Origin: Harmothoe impar
Lineage: Eukaryota > Annelida > Polychaeta > Phyllodocida > Polynoidae
Assembly: GCA_947462335.1 (NCBI GenBank)
Contig: OX381709.1
Coordinates: 41,572,933 to 41,636,932, forward strand
DNA length: 64,000 bases
Reading direction: 5' to 3'
The notes below the pieces were generated by a model. That model saw nothing but the letters and a program-made list of their open reading frames with translations, made no database searches and was not told the origin of the DNA. Position numbers and translations under genes: made by a program. Positions 1 to 12,660 of the stretch are shown here, one piece after another. Each line of letters opens with the position of its first letter. Position 1 is the stretch's first letter.

Positions 1-74
1 TCATATTAGCCTATTTAGGCTCCCCCCTACCATAATTTTGGTATTTTTAATCGAAAAAGATAAAAAATAAACAC

Positions 75-222
75 AAAGGTACACTCATTTAAGTCTGTTG
101 AGTGGGTTATTTCACTTGTTGACCCTCGGGCCGCATTTCACTCGGCCTACGGCCTCGTGAAATACGGCCCGAGGTCAACTCGTGAAATAACCCACTCAAC
201 AGACTGAAACTCGTGCACCTTT
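75..222. repeat. Large palindrome (foldback), copy 1
   Basis: Arms of about 70 nt starting AAAGGTACACTCATTTAAGT and ending GAAACTCGTGCACCTTT pair with few mismatches; the centre is ACTCGGCCTACGGCCTCGTG. A second identical palindrome lies at 768-915. Confidence 0.85.
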
Positions 223-767
223 GTCTATATACGCGTGTGATACAGTGTGTGATTCGAGTCAGCCCTTGCACATTAATTCTCCATATCCCGGGCAGCACCT
301 ATTTTCGGACAAACTATAGTGCAGTACTCCGCAGATACTTAGATGCAGGATGAAACACAGGACTGACAAAACTGGAGGTCCTGTAAATCCTCAAAAGAAT
401 ACATATTGCAAGACTACTGCATCGTGATCTAGCATGGTAACGTCATTATTCAGCGGCTTGGTCTGTGAATACTTGTGAGGCGGATGTCACAAGAGTAAAA
501 ACTTTGCTAGAATTCAATTCAATTTTGTGCTTGGACAATAATGGTACCAATGATGTTTAATTCAATCTGCCATCTCTCATTTTATACAACCCGTATTTCA
601 CTCCCCCCGTGAAATAACCCATGTCCGTATTTCACGACCCTGTGACGTCATCAAAACGGCGGTTTGTTTACATTTGAACGGCGTAGAAATACGTCATATT
701 AGCCTATTTAGGCTCCCCCCTACCATAATTTTGGTATTTTTAATCGAAAAAGATAAAAAATAAACAC

Positions 768-915
768 AAAGGTACACTCATTTAAGTCTGTTGAGTGGGT
801 TATTTCACTTGTTGACCCTCGGGCCGCATTTCACTCGGCCTACGGCCTCGTGAAATACGGCCCGAGGTCAACTCGTGAAATAACCCACTCAACAGACTGA
901 AACTCGTGCACCTTT
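768..915. repeat. Large palindrome (foldback), copy 2
   Basis: Same sequence as 75-222 within the second tandem unit. Confidence 0.85.
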
Positions 916-1285
916 GTCTATATACGCGTGTGATACAGTGTGTGATTCGAGTCAGCCCTTGCACATTAATTCTCCATATCCCGGGCAGCACCTATTTTCG
1001 GACAAACTATAGTGCAGTACTCCGCAGATACTTAGATGCAGGATGAAACACAGGACTGACAAAACTGGAGGTCCTGTAAATCCTCAAAAGAATACATATT
1101 GCAAGACTACTGCATCGTGATCTAGCATGGTAACGTCATTATTCAGCGGCTTGGTCTGTGAATACTTGTGAGGCGGATGTCACAAGAGTAAAAACTTTGC
1201 TAGAATTCAATTCAATTTTGTGCTTGGACAATAATGGTACCAATGATGTTTAATTCAATCTGCCATCTCTCATTTTATACAACCC

Positions 1286-4269
1286 TACTTTGAAATAGGC
1301 AGTAGTCCTATCGACCCAATTACACCTAAATATAGCTAGGTTTTCATCTCTTATATATGCTTACAGTGGAGATAGGGATACCTATGTTACACTAGCAACA
1401 GCAACACTAGCTATTCCTGGCAGCAGTTTTACCTTCATACATATCTGGGTATTGATTTCTTTGGTATATTTGGCACACAGAGAACTACAGCAGTATAAAT
1501 CCCAATACATCAAACTATGTTTTCCGAACGGTACCACTCGAGTTCACTATGTCAATGGCAATATAGGTCATCTTGTTTTTGTTCCTTTTTTGTTTGCTTG
1601 GTCTTAGTTTTTTTCCATCTTCTTCCTTTTCGATTGTGTTGATGAATATTCAGATGTCGCCTCAAAGTGCACTAAACCAAGATTTTCTTTTCTTTCTTTC
1701 TTTCTTTACAGTACGAGTGAGTCCATTTCCAAGGAAGGTGACATTCATAGCAATGCATAAATATCCAAATTATTCCAAACGCTCTTTCGTAACCTTGGTC
1801 AGAATTTTAGGATCAATTGACTAGGAAATAAAGTGTTCTCTGCCAAAACTCTTTCAGTTCTGAATCAAGTGAGTCCTTCCGCCAGAATTTACTCAAAAAA
1901 GAGCACAGACAGCTATCATATCAATGATTACATCACCGTTTTAGAGGCCAATCCTGTTTGGGTTTCTTCCCCATTTTTATAACTTCCCGATGAAGAGATT
2001 GGTAGTTCACGCTTCCCAATTATCCTTCATTTACTTATAAATGAAACATATAGCGGGGAGTTTCCTCTCAGTAGAGAAGTTATGACTACCGGGGTAGGTT
2101 TAAACTGAGGGCTATAGCAGATACAGTATTGGTATGGACCGGAGTAGTATCTATTTCAGAAAATGAAAGTATATGATCCCAAACCACCTGGTAAGTGATT
2201 AAAAACATAATGACATACATTTACACTATAGCGAAGTTCATTTTAATGATAAAAATGAGGGATATCGCATTATGTAAAGTGTTTTGTTTTTTAAGGTGAA
2301 ATAAATTACAAATGGCCACCATGATCAGTCACAGTTGCCCCTATGTGTACACTGAATATTATGCATTCGTTTGTCACTCGACCTAAAGCAGCCCAGGTTT
2401 GCACTCGTTTCGGTGATGAGTATATGGGACGAGGACAGGAATTCATAATGCTGATTCTTCATTACAGCCATATTCTAATCTGGATAGGAATTTGCTTTCC
2501 TACTGCAGCAGGGATTGCATCGATGAGATGAAAGGGGTAACGGAGAAAACCGCCGACGCGCATGTCCCCTACTCATTTGGAAGAGCCTAATATGCCTAGT
2601 TCCATAAACAGAGCCAGGAAAACCATGGTCGTAGATTTCTGAGCTGTGCTTCATTGAGGAATTAACCAGAATAGTCCAGTATTATGTGCGAGCCCATGTA
2701 AATAGACACTGCCAGCACAAGATCCCTCATGGCCTTGAACAATTCCAGCATGCCCTTTTCTATTATAGTTTCTCCAAATGAAGCTATTCTACTCTCTTTG
2801 AGGTCCTTTAGCACAAAGGCCCCCACTCCATACGAACGATTGTACAGGTGACGTACACATAGTGATTTGCAATGCCAGTGTGAAGAGAGCGAGAAAGAGA
2901 GAGAGAGAGTGGTACCGGCCTGAACTATGCGAGATCAGAACCAAAATGATTGCATTCACTGAAATTTGGTATCTAGATATAGAATAACATGCGAAGGCTG
3001 TATATACACATGTATACATATATTCTACGCGATCCTAATAATATACCTGTTACATGTACATGTACTGTTATATGAGCAGCTCGTGGGCAGACTAATAAGA
3101 CCTGGTGTAATGAGTTTCCACTGAGCAGACCACTGACCCAGCTGCACTACAGCAAATACAGGGCGTCTGGAAGAAACTAACGGCCGCTTCTACTGCAACC
3201 CACCTGGCCGTTCAATATGGCTGGGATCCTTTCTTATTTTCGTTTTTCATTTATTTTATTTTTATTTTCCTCAATTGAAAGATCGGAAATGGAATACCCG
3301 TACTTTAGTTTGGCAGGGGTATGGGGCAGCCTACTCAGAAGCCAATATTTATATGAAAGAGACAAGCTGACAGGGCGTTTTCCCCCGTGTTGCAATAACG
3401 TATGCAGTGCTATGCATACATGTTTAGGATAGGTTTCTCTGAAAACACAAGACTGCCATAGGTCGTCTGAAAAACATTACGTCAACCTCTTATTCAAATA
3501 GCACTCAGCTTGCGATTCGGGAGTCTGGATTTGCACACTCTTATAGAAAATACATTCTGTTCTTTATTCTAAGCGCAATACTCAACAAATTAGATTTATT
3601 ACTTTTAATTACGCAAATATATTTTTTATAATGCCCTTTGGAGACGACACTATAGAATTCATCTGAGTTCAGAAAATGACTAAACCATTTACGTCATATG
3701 AAGACACCAACGTCAAGGTTTATAACCACTAAGCGCCCACAGCCATCACGACAACAACAACGAACCGAATATGTTGACAAAATAGATAGCCTCATAGAAG
3801 TTCAGACCAATGTTAGAGAAACTGTATTACACATTGGCTGTATTGGATTAGGTTTGACAGAGCTGGTTATTAGATTAGGTGGTAGGTGGTGTGCGTAGTC
3901 TGTATCTAGGTGAGCGTGACCTGGGCCCCTGCCATTATATCGCCATTTTACCTGTAGTGTAAACTAACCCATTTATTGGCGGCATGGGAATTGTGGGGGA
4001 AAAAGAAAATTAAATAAAAAACAAAATGTCTTCAAAGAAAAGAATATTTGTTGTACTGGGTATTTGATATTAAAGAAAACTGAAAAATACTAGTGCTGTG
4101 TGTCTAACATAAGCCTAAGGAGAGAGAACTAGGTGGAAGTCCATGAAACAAAAGAATGTAATGTGTATATGATCGATGGTAGAGTTGACATGCTCTACAC
4201 TGTACATCAATCACATCACCATTACTTTATTATAGAAGATATATGCAGACTAACACCGACAGAACTTAC
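1286..4269. other. No gene recognised; simple repeats only
   Basis: AT-rich sequence with a (TTTC)n run near 1684-1707 and a short GA run near 2885-2908. Open frames here are short, of low-complexity composition and without splice or family support. Confidence 0.5.
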
Positions 4270-4307
4270 TTGACATGTTTGAGCTCGGGTATTTCATCCA
4301 GTTCGCT
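4270..4307 (-). CDS. Second exon-like segment of the same unidentified gene (weak)
   Basis: On the minus strand ggacag|AGCGAACTGG opens a 38-nt segment that ends at a strong donor (TGTCAA|gtaagttc). In phase 0 it reads SELDEIPELKHV, with normal protein-like composition, and ends in phase 2. An alternative acceptor six bases earlier (end 4313) would allow another frame. The upstream pyrimidine tract is poor. It would lie downstream of the 6344-6432 exon if both belong to one gene. Confidence 0.28.
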
Positions 4308-4313
4308 CTGTCC

Positions 4314-6343
4314 CTTTCACGTTTACCTTTGGATTTAAAAGACAATTATATTTAACTAATGTACATTTTATTGCTCCTTTTTTTTCTATTTTTTCCTTCT
4401 TGTTATTGCCTTGTGGCTAAGAGCTTGGCCAGAGTTCCTCACTCGTGTTGGCGACTAGGTTCCGGGTTCTGAAATTCTTGATGCGTACAAGAGCTTTCTC
4501 TTCTTTGTGATACTGATAGTTACGGGACGCAGAAGCGGCTATCTATCAACATTATCCACCAACAGTTTACAGTAGGGATTTCTCCCCCCCCCCCCCACTT
4601 TCTCTCCCGAACGCATAGATAACAGGTCTTGTTTTCTTTATATGTATATTCTGACACTGGAGAAAGCCGCAGGAATGCCATAGGCAAAATACCTGTTATT
4701 ACTTTAGTTTTTCTGCATTTCTTTTAGGTCTACCTTTCCAGTAGATTACTCGGTCTGGCCATGTTTCCCAAACAAACGATTTTTGCGTAGTCTCACAATC
4801 CACAGTAAATAGAGTATGACCGATTTTTCTGATGACGCACGGTTTCATTTAAGAAATCGTTTCTATGAATATGATAAGGGTGTATGGAATGGCGGTAATG
4901 GTGTAGGCATAGACTGATATCTTTTAAAACTGTTTTGATTAGTAGATTGTGGGTTAGTGCAATTCAGAAGGAACAACTAAGGGTTGGTCTACAGGTTAAA
5001 TGATAACTCTGTTATGCCAGACTACTTCAATAGTGAACGATATAGACAATTTGTACATCCACCTTTCATTTTCAATGTTTTGGAAAGGCGATAGAGCCAT
5101 GTGGTGATTTGCCTGGGGATTATCAGTTTTCTTGACACCCCATTTTTTTTTCTCTTTTTGTTCTGTTTCAGTAAATTTGTCATGTGTAGGTTGGGATGTG
5201 TCCTTGTCATGGTTGGATAATACTGACTGGAAACACGCTGACCCTTTTTCCTTTTTTTTTGTGTTTTGTTTCTTTTTATCATTCTGGATGTGCTGGAGCA
5301 AATAACCTAATGGTGGTAGCCGTACTATACCATGCATAGTCATGTGTCTTATCCAAAGAATACAGGATACTCCAATGGGAGCAGAGACGTCGCCCATAAT
5401 CACAATTCAGTCTTCCACCAGAATATTTTGAGTAAAGAGCATCAAAAAGTTCACAAACTGTAACTCATCATCATGCATTTTCACACGTTCATGATGTTGC
5501 ATGTACTAGGTGTCTTTTCATATCAAGATTTTCATATTGATCCGCAAGTTAAATGCACCACTCATCTTCCTTTCAGTAAAAGCAATTCCAATCAATTTCC
5601 TTCAATTATCATATCTTCTTGTGGCCACTTGGTGTGTTCCTTGGGAATCTTATCGAACCTGTGTCGATTGTTTTGGCAATACGACCTCACCCGGTAAGAA
5701 ACTGACCTTTCAGGGAAGAAAGAGATGCTGACAAAATACCAAATCGATACCAGAGAGGCTGAGGCCAGTGAGCCACATTGAACATCACTCAAGTCGGCCG
5801 CTGCCCTAGGGAAGGTGAAAACCCCAGTGGGCAGGACCTTCTCCGATTACAATCTCGCTGTCTTGTCTCTTTTTGCTACCCCCTCCCCATCTACCCCGGT
5901 CGGTCTGCTTTCATTGTGGCCATGTTCCCTGTGTTCCGTGTAAAACAAGGCTTTAAAATTTAGCCGTGTTGAAGTCGGTGTATTGCATTCAACGGACATC
6001 CCCAACTACACCCAATTGGCAATCAAAAACACAAGCGGAACGGTAAAAAGGACGCCGCCATTTGATTTTTTTATCCCCGAATCCTTTCCTCTTTTTAATG
6101 CCAAGTCTGAAGGATCAGTGAGAAAACACTAAAACAACATGTACCTAACGGACTGTGTGGTTATTACTGCAGCTACTTGTCTTTTTTTAACTATTTAATT
6201 TTCAATTTTCTGCCCATGGTCTTTAAGAATGGTAGTCCTTCAGTGTGCGGATACTGATGGCTACTTTAAGGGGTAATTAATCTTTCATTTTAAACTGAAG
6301 ATAATACCCTCATAAAAGGATATGGACAGGAGGATACCCTTAC
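4314..6343. other. No gene recognised
   Basis: Contains a 13-base C run (4584-4596). Overlapping open frames on both strands at 5.0-5.8 kb have poor composition (Lys-rich frames from T-runs). A donor-like site on the plus strand at about 5694 (ACCCG|gtaagaaa) has no convincing acceptor. Confidence 0.4.
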
Positions 6344-6432
6344 CTTGTACGCTGGATGATGAAGAAGCCACCCGTGAGGGCGGTTGTACCGGGTGAGGCG
6401 GACTTGTCGACGGTTTTCCTGGATACCGCCGC
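6344..6432 (-). CDS. Exon-like segment of an unidentified minus-strand gene
   Basis: On the minus strand a good acceptor (ctctttatcatgtttcag) is followed by 89 nt of CpG-rich sequence that stands out from its AT-rich surroundings, then a strong donor (ACAAG|gtaagggt). All three frames are open. The phase-0 frame begins AAVSRKTVDKSASPGTTALT and ends in phase 2; it would join directly to the MADLTELK exon at 22758-22781. The third frame contains RLTRYNRPHGWLLHHPAYK and ends in phase 0. I do not recognise either product, so the frame is unresolved. The splice sites are the main support. Confidence 0.45.
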
Positions 6433-6932
6433 CTGAAACATGATAAAGAGCATACAATTATTTATCAAACCTCTTCAATTGTACTAGCTCTATGTCACAC
6501 TAACTTTTGTACTAAATCATGAACTATGTCCTCAGGCAATCTTCCCTATCATCGTACACGTGTGCTCAATGTCTTTTGAGTATTTCTTTGTACATATATA
6601 GCTTTCTCTTTTTTTGTAGCCATACAATATGATGTTAACAAGCAAATAATTGAAATTCCCAAAGATAAGAAATATGCAGATGTACCCTTTATCTCACTTG
6701 AGAACAAAACGTTTTGAACACTACTCATGAAATGCAACTGAGGTTATGTAATTGTGGCAAGGTACTCCCAATGTGAAACCAGGCGTTGAGTGACTAAGCA
6801 TCTTGAAATACCACGCACCATAGCTCTTTAAGAAACCACTGAAAAAGATGTGGGATTTTTAAATAACTTGTCTCTCTCTTGTGACTTTTAACCTATTTAC
6901 TCAATACTGTTTGTGACGGAAGACCAAGTGGT

Positions 6933-7153
6933 TTAACCCTTTAAGGGACACAGGTTGCGTTAATGGTAAATGTCCTTTGTCGTAATGGTGCATACTATTC
7001 AAGCATCATGCCGATCCTTCGGGAGTGTATCAACCCAATGGGATTGTCATGATGCTTGAATGCAGCACTGGCGAGTTACCAGGGACACATTTATGCATCA
7101 TGACAATAAAGGGCATAATGCATTAACACATTGTGCAGCCATTAAAGGGTTAA
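6933..7153. mobile_element. MITE with perfect 12-bp terminal inverted repeats (TTAACCCTTTAA)
   Basis: TTAACCCTTTAA at 6933-6944 and its exact inverse at 7142-7153 bound a 221-bp element. Inside is a second hairpin (GTCATGATGC / GCATCATGAC) around CAGCACTGGCGAGTTACCAG. Relatives of this core occur near 11405-11530 and 45355-45410. TTAA may be part of the target duplication. Confidence 0.65.
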
Positions 7154-7980
7154 CTGTGTTTTGAGCTTAAGGTGTTTGTGCGGAACTGAGCCAATATGTG
7201 TGGGTTGATAATGTCGCCATGACAGAAATATTCACATCGGAATCTGTCCAGGTTATTAACCGCTTGCTGGCCGGCACTTCTCTTTGTCAGCAGACATAGA
7301 AATAGTTAACATTCTTGATAACGACAGTCATCAGCAGGCAATAGGAAGACATGTTATTTGTAATCTACTTTCGTATTTTAGAAATGTGTTGGCTTAATGT
7401 AAAGACAAAGACTTTAATGCAAGCTGCTAGTTGGCATAGGAAGAAAATATTTCATTTTGACACACTTATCCATTTTAAGGGTAAATCGATCGACCGATAC
7501 ATAGTTTGGTGCGGCCGTAGGACCTTAGATTTAAAGGAGGCATTTCATAATGATTGAATCCAACCCACTTCAGAAGGTCGTGAACAGTGGTGAGACATAA
7601 AGCTGTTAGACAAAAGGCGTCCGGAGTCAAAGAAGTACTGGTTTTAAAATAGCCTCTTTTATCTCCACAAACTGTCATTTAGATTGATTCTAGAGGCACG
7701 TCCAAGCACAAAATCTCTCTATTAATAGCTATCTAACTCGCCCAGCATGTTTCCCTAAATAGGATTCGATAACTCAGGCGCTAACAGTGATAATCCCATC
7801 AAAAACCTAACTTTCAAGATTAACAAAAAATCCCCCTAAAATGACACGGAGGGCAAAAAACCCAAAAGGGGAAAAAGAACGCCACACAAGAAACGTAGTT
7901 TCAGACCCCTGGGAATCAGTGGAGGTGCCTCGAATTTTTCCGCATTCATTTGCCACTGTGCACATTCTGTGTCTTGCCGC
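7154..7980. other. No gene recognised
   Basis: Non-coding sequence; frames on both strands are short and without family features. Confidence 0.4.
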
Positions 7981-8024
7981 TGACCCCTGACCTTTGTAAC
8001 CATGGTTACAAATCATCCAATCAG
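7981..8024. promoter_or_regulatory. Cluster of transcription-factor-like sites: DR1, 14-bp palindrome, NF-Y box
   Basis: TGACCCCTGACCT (7981-7993) is a direct repeat of nuclear receptor half-sites with one-base spacing. GTAACCATGGTTAC (7996-8009) is a perfect palindrome resembling an RFX X-box with mismatches. CCAATCAG (8017-8024) is a consensus NF-Y site. Three strong motifs in 44 bp suggest an enhancer or promoter; no adjacent exon was identified. Confidence 0.35.
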
Positions 8025-11000
8025 CATGACCGAGACGGGCAGCTGAAGGCGAAAGGTGGCCCGCTACCTGCCCTACGCCCCTTTTCACAACTCGGGTGTT
8101 CACCCTCGTTACGTTCACACCCCACAAGTGACACGAGGGAACAGTTCACAATCATCACATTCCTTCTTCATAAATGTCACATGGGGAGAACTCTTAGCAT
8201 GCTTTTCAATGGAAAACTGCATACTGTAATATGGGCCAATAAGACACCTGTCATCTAAATGCAAAGGTCACATTGCCGAGCTACAATTAACTTCATATCT
8301 TTGAATATCATTCCACTGCCACTGTTGTGACGTGCACCAGTTTGAGGTCTTCCCTACTTGATTGGACTTACAGAGATGCATGTGTAGTACATTCTTCCTG
8401 GGAAACAATATAAAGAAGCCCTTTAAAAGCATCACTTCTATTGTCATTTTCCACTCTTAATTCTTTTTACCAGGGGATTGTATAGGAACTCAAATTAAAT
8501 GTCGCTGTCTGGTTCCCACAAGTTACATTCACAGGATGTACACAATTCAGAATTCACGTTTCATTTTTGGGGCACAGAACATCCTTTTTTCCTGTCATTT
8601 TACCAACACTACCATCTTTGTATTATTCGAGTGATGGACTTTTATATTGCCAATTTTGCTAAGTCCTGTTTGCATATTCACATGAAAGATGCATAATGTG
8701 ACAGCATAGCTTAGTATCTTGTGCTCCACAATCTCTCTAGCAGTCTCTAACCAGGCTCAGCCTACATTACCCTTGCCTACAGTGTAGCACAAGGCTACCC
8801 CACCTTATCAAATATACAGCGTCATATAGCCAGAAACGGGCCACAAGGGGTTAAGGTGGATTCCCGGAAGGGTTAACCCATGTTCTCCTGGTCTAAGCAG
8901 AGTCAGGTGGCAGCGGCAGCGACGGGTTTCCACCGTCTCTGGTTTCACCGTGTCTATGTAACTTAGTCGTTTCACCTGTTGGCTGTCTGACCCCCCCCCC
9001 CCCCGCCACACACCCATCCACACACACCCATCCACCACACACAACAGACCAAGACCCGACCCCCCCCCCCCACCCCCAACCCACCCGACCCACCCCAACC
9101 TCAGAAAGCACAGGTAAAAATGTCCAAGCGTTGCTGCCACCCCTTATCCTTTGCTTGTCACCAGGTTGATAACGCCAATAGACAATTCAATCATGAACAA
9201 AGTACCTTACCTACAGCTCACGGCTATTCAGCTGCCTCCTCTACCATACCAAGCTCACAGATTGAAGCACACCAGGCAGGGTAGGGGCCACAACATGAAG
9301 CACGCAAATTAACAAAGGATGCTCATAGCCTTGTCTTCCACCAATTCATTTGACACTGATGATTTCAAATTCTGCTTTTAACTTGAAAGATGAAGCCCTT
9401 CACATGTTACTCGTTAATAGCCTGCAATAACCTGTGCGCTTTTGTAGCCTCACCTGGTCTGGCTACACTCTCCGCTTGACATTTAACGAAAGAAACCTTG
9501 GATTCCTCACAATAAAAAGATGAAGACCCATTCAATGCAATTGCAAAAGATATGGCCAGAGTTTACCAGCGGTATTTTTGGACATTGGAGAGGGGTAGGG
9601 GAATTTACTTCAAGTATCACCCCACATCAACAAACAAAGCTCATGATTGGGATTCCCTTAAATGATTCATCACGAGTGGTCATTTTAAACCATAGGTCAG
9701 GGAGGGGGTGGCTGAATTAGCGGGGGCTGGGGACTAAAACGATTGGATACCTTTTGACTTGAGAGGATCAAAATTATTTCACACCTTTTCAGGGAAAACG
9801 CCAGCACGTAACTATACATTTGAATCCCACTAGGAATGGAGAAACGTAGACGCACTCATGCGGAAATCCATCAGCACCCCACTCCCCCTAACACCTTGTA
9901 GGAAATATGACTTAGCGCCATGCCCTTTATTCAGTACAATGCTGGTGGACTTGGACGGTAGTACTTTAACCTTTGACATGACGTAATTAACCAACATCCT
10001 TTGCTGCAGCCATTGCTGAGTAATGATTAGCCTACTTCAGGGCACACTTTAACGGGGTATGCAGGGTAAGGACCGGCTTCCGTTAGACCATGCCCACAAT
10101 TTTAAAATCTTTTAACATATTTCATGAAAGAATAACGTTCCTACGAAATTGTCATAGGAACAGAACAAGAGTGATAAGGACATACATGTGTGTTTCTCAT
10201 GAGGCCACTTCATTCTGATAACATAGATTACGGACTCTTATAACAAAGGTCCCAAAATTTCCCAGCGGTCAGATGCAAGAAGAATATGAGAAATCCCCTT
10301 TTTGGACTATCAAATTAAGGTACATGTCCATGTATTGAGAAATATCCCCAATTTATATATGCCTTATGCTGAGTGTTTGCTGCCTAGCATACCGTATATA
10401 CCCCTTTTCAAAAAAAATAATATATAAGGGCCAAATTCCCTCCAAAGAATCTCAACGGGCAGAGGTAAAATCTAAGAAGCGGACCCCTAATCCAAAGTTT
10501 CAGAATATAACCGCCTAGCATACAAGAAAAGTAGATATGTATTGGGAAAGGTGCCATGAGCCGTAGAAAGAGGAAAGAAAAGTAGGTCGGGCGAGAGGCG
10601 GGGCGGGGGCAATGTCAAGGTGAAGTTACATAAAAGAGTCGTAACTGAATTTCAGTGAACTAGATCCTGGTCAGATCACAGCTGTGCAGTTTGCAGGGGT
10701 AATTGTTCTGCATGTATACATACAGATCCATATAGACTTATTTGGTGAGATCGCGTGTACATAACACACATACACTCAAATGATGCGCAATAGAAAAGTA
10801 GTATCTGATGATATCCCAATATGGTAATAGTACGACAAGAATACAACTAATCAGCAACAGTTTATAATCAATATCAAAGACAATGAATCATTGAAAACGT
10901 AGAATATGACTCATATTCGGAACTGGCTTAGCCAAACCGAGCATCCGCTTGAGTCACAAGCTGCTACTTGTATGCGGGTACATATTAATCCAAAAAACCC

Positions 11001-11340
11001 ATATAACATTGAAAAAAAAATATATATCGGGAAGAAAAGATAATACAAATATTGAGTTTCGATAGGGTAAAGCCTTACACGTGTATTACACATCGTGCAG
11101 TTTGTCTGCATATGTTACAATGATTTTCTCCTATTCAACAATGTCGCCGGTGCCTATCCTATCCTGACGCATAACGTTGTTACTACGTTGGTACTACAAC
11201 AAAACAACAGTCTTGTCTGTATGCTTGTCAGACCAGACTTGATAACAATGTCAACACCCACACGTTATGTTAGTATCTATACTATGTATTAAAACATGGT
11301 GGAGGAGAAACTATAGATAAGGGCAAATTGCCTGCTTGCT
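8025..11340. other. No gene recognised; C- and CA-rich low-complexity tract at 8991-9100
   Basis: C runs at 8991-9004 and 9060-9071 with (CA)-rich sequence between them. The Gly/Val/Trp-rich minus-strand frame at 8808-9140 is the complement of this tract and not a credible protein. Confidence 0.5.
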
Positions 11341-11344
11341 TTGG

Positions 11345-11530
11345 CTAGGTAATCCTTTAAGGGTAGTTTAGTGTTGTATGCACGGCTATCCTTTGTTTAA
11401 ATGGTGCTTGAATGCAGCCCTGGGGAGTAAGTAACTCACCAAGCGTACATTGGTATGCATGTGGTGCATGGATGCAGCACTGATGAGTTGGCCTGAATAA
11501 TTGTTTAGGCTGCATTGGCGCATCATGGCG
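11345..11530. repeat. Diverged relative of the 6933-7153 MITE
   Basis: Shares tcctttaaggg at its left, then variants of the core (tgaatgcagccctgg, atgcagcactgatgagtt) and gcatcatgg at the right. Ends are too decayed to define. Confidence 0.35.
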
Positions 11531-12164
11531 ACAAATCCTTGCGGTATCATGCTGCATATAAACAGTACTGCCCTCGTAGGCTACCTTATTAGGGCCGATC
11601 TGTATCTTCTATACTGTCTGTCCTTTCTTACAGAATTTCTTAGTTTCATGCACAGAATCCCAGTAGTTGCAATCATGGTAACCCTACCCATGTAGCGACA
11701 TGGTAGTCCACGGACAGTAATATGAACCCCGTCAGTGGACACCCCTCCATACTGGGAATGATACCCTGGCCAGTAACACAGATGGGAAGACACCTCTAAA
11801 GAGAGGCAAGTAATTTAGTGTGGAGTACTTATTATGTATTATGTCTCCCAACGGAAGGGACTTTACCACATGGCCATAGACATTCATATTACATGTATTA
11901 ATTTACACGGTTTGTGGGCAGCATATGTCCATGTTCATCAGATAATATTTTTGGAAGCAACATGTTCAATTTTACTATTACACGGGATAAATCGTATCAC
12001 TGATAAAGAGAGATTTCAATATCTGACACGAGAGAGGTGTACTATTACATTACTGATAACCTGGGGCTGTTGAAGATTGTGAGTATTTATTTATTTATTT
12101 GAATTGTGAAATACTTTAACGTGCTTTTTTCTTCACGTGATTTTTTTTGGGTGGAATTCTTTGT

Positions 12165-12660
12165 CCTTACCAGCTCCCCTCCCCTGCCAGTTCCCCTCGC
12201 CAGTTTCTTTCATTATCAGTTTCTCCCCCAATTGTTTTTCCCTTTTGTTATTTTCTTCTCTGACCAGTTTCTTCAATCATGAGTTTCTCCCCTTCGCCAT
12301 GTTTTCCTTTTGTCTATCCTTATTGTTTCCCCCCTTGACCTTGTCCTCAACTCGCCTGTTTCTTGACCCATCAGTCAGTCTCTTCTGGGACATATTCCCC
12401 CCTTGCATGTTCCTCCTAGCTAGTTCCTCCTCTCTGGCATAGTTTCTCTACTTGCCCAGTTTCTCTACTCGCATGGTTTCTCCCGTTTACACTAGATTCT
12501 ACTTATGGCAGTTTCACTCCTTGGACACATTCGTCCCTTACCCTTGCCTGCCTCATTTCTTGACTCGCCTAGTTTCTCCCATTGCCAGTTTCCCGCCTCA
12601 CTACTTTCTCCCCTTTGCAGTTTTTCCCCTTGGACAGATTCTCCCCTAACTTGTGTCCCG
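12165..12660. repeat. Pyrimidine-rich degenerate minisatellite
   Basis: Irregular copies of a 15-18 bp motif close to CCAGTTTCTCCCCTTG make almost 500 bp of C/T-dominated plus strand. The long Phe/Ser/Leu/Pro frame at 12137-12442 is a product of the repeat, not a gene. Confidence 0.75.

Larger units (their letters stand above)
1..1285. repeat. Tandem duplication, period 693 bp (two copies of a 592-bp unit)
   Basis: Bases 1-592 recur at 694-1285 with no difference that I could see; the 101-bp spacer 593-693 occurs once. The spacer carries short GTATTTCAC/GTGAAATA inverted motifs and a perfect TGACGTCA palindrome (643-650). The left border is outside the window. Open frames at 107-298 and 800-991 (-) are by-products. 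Confidence 0.9.

Noticed and set aside
107..298. 63-codon minus frame repeated at 800-991
   Set aside because: Identical because the DNA is duplicated; the frame runs through a palindrome and lacks protein features.
2520..2600. Similarity to the dispersed repeat (GTCCCCTACTCATTTGG)
   Set aside because: Only a short match; could be a decayed relic but not enough to annotate.
8808..9140. Gly/Val/Trp-rich minus frame
   Set aside because: Complement of C and CA runs; low complexity.
12137..12649. Phe/Ser/Pro/Leu-rich plus frames resembling a membrane protein
   Set aside because: The composition follows from a C/T-rich minisatellite; no ordered hydrophobic segments or conserved motif.
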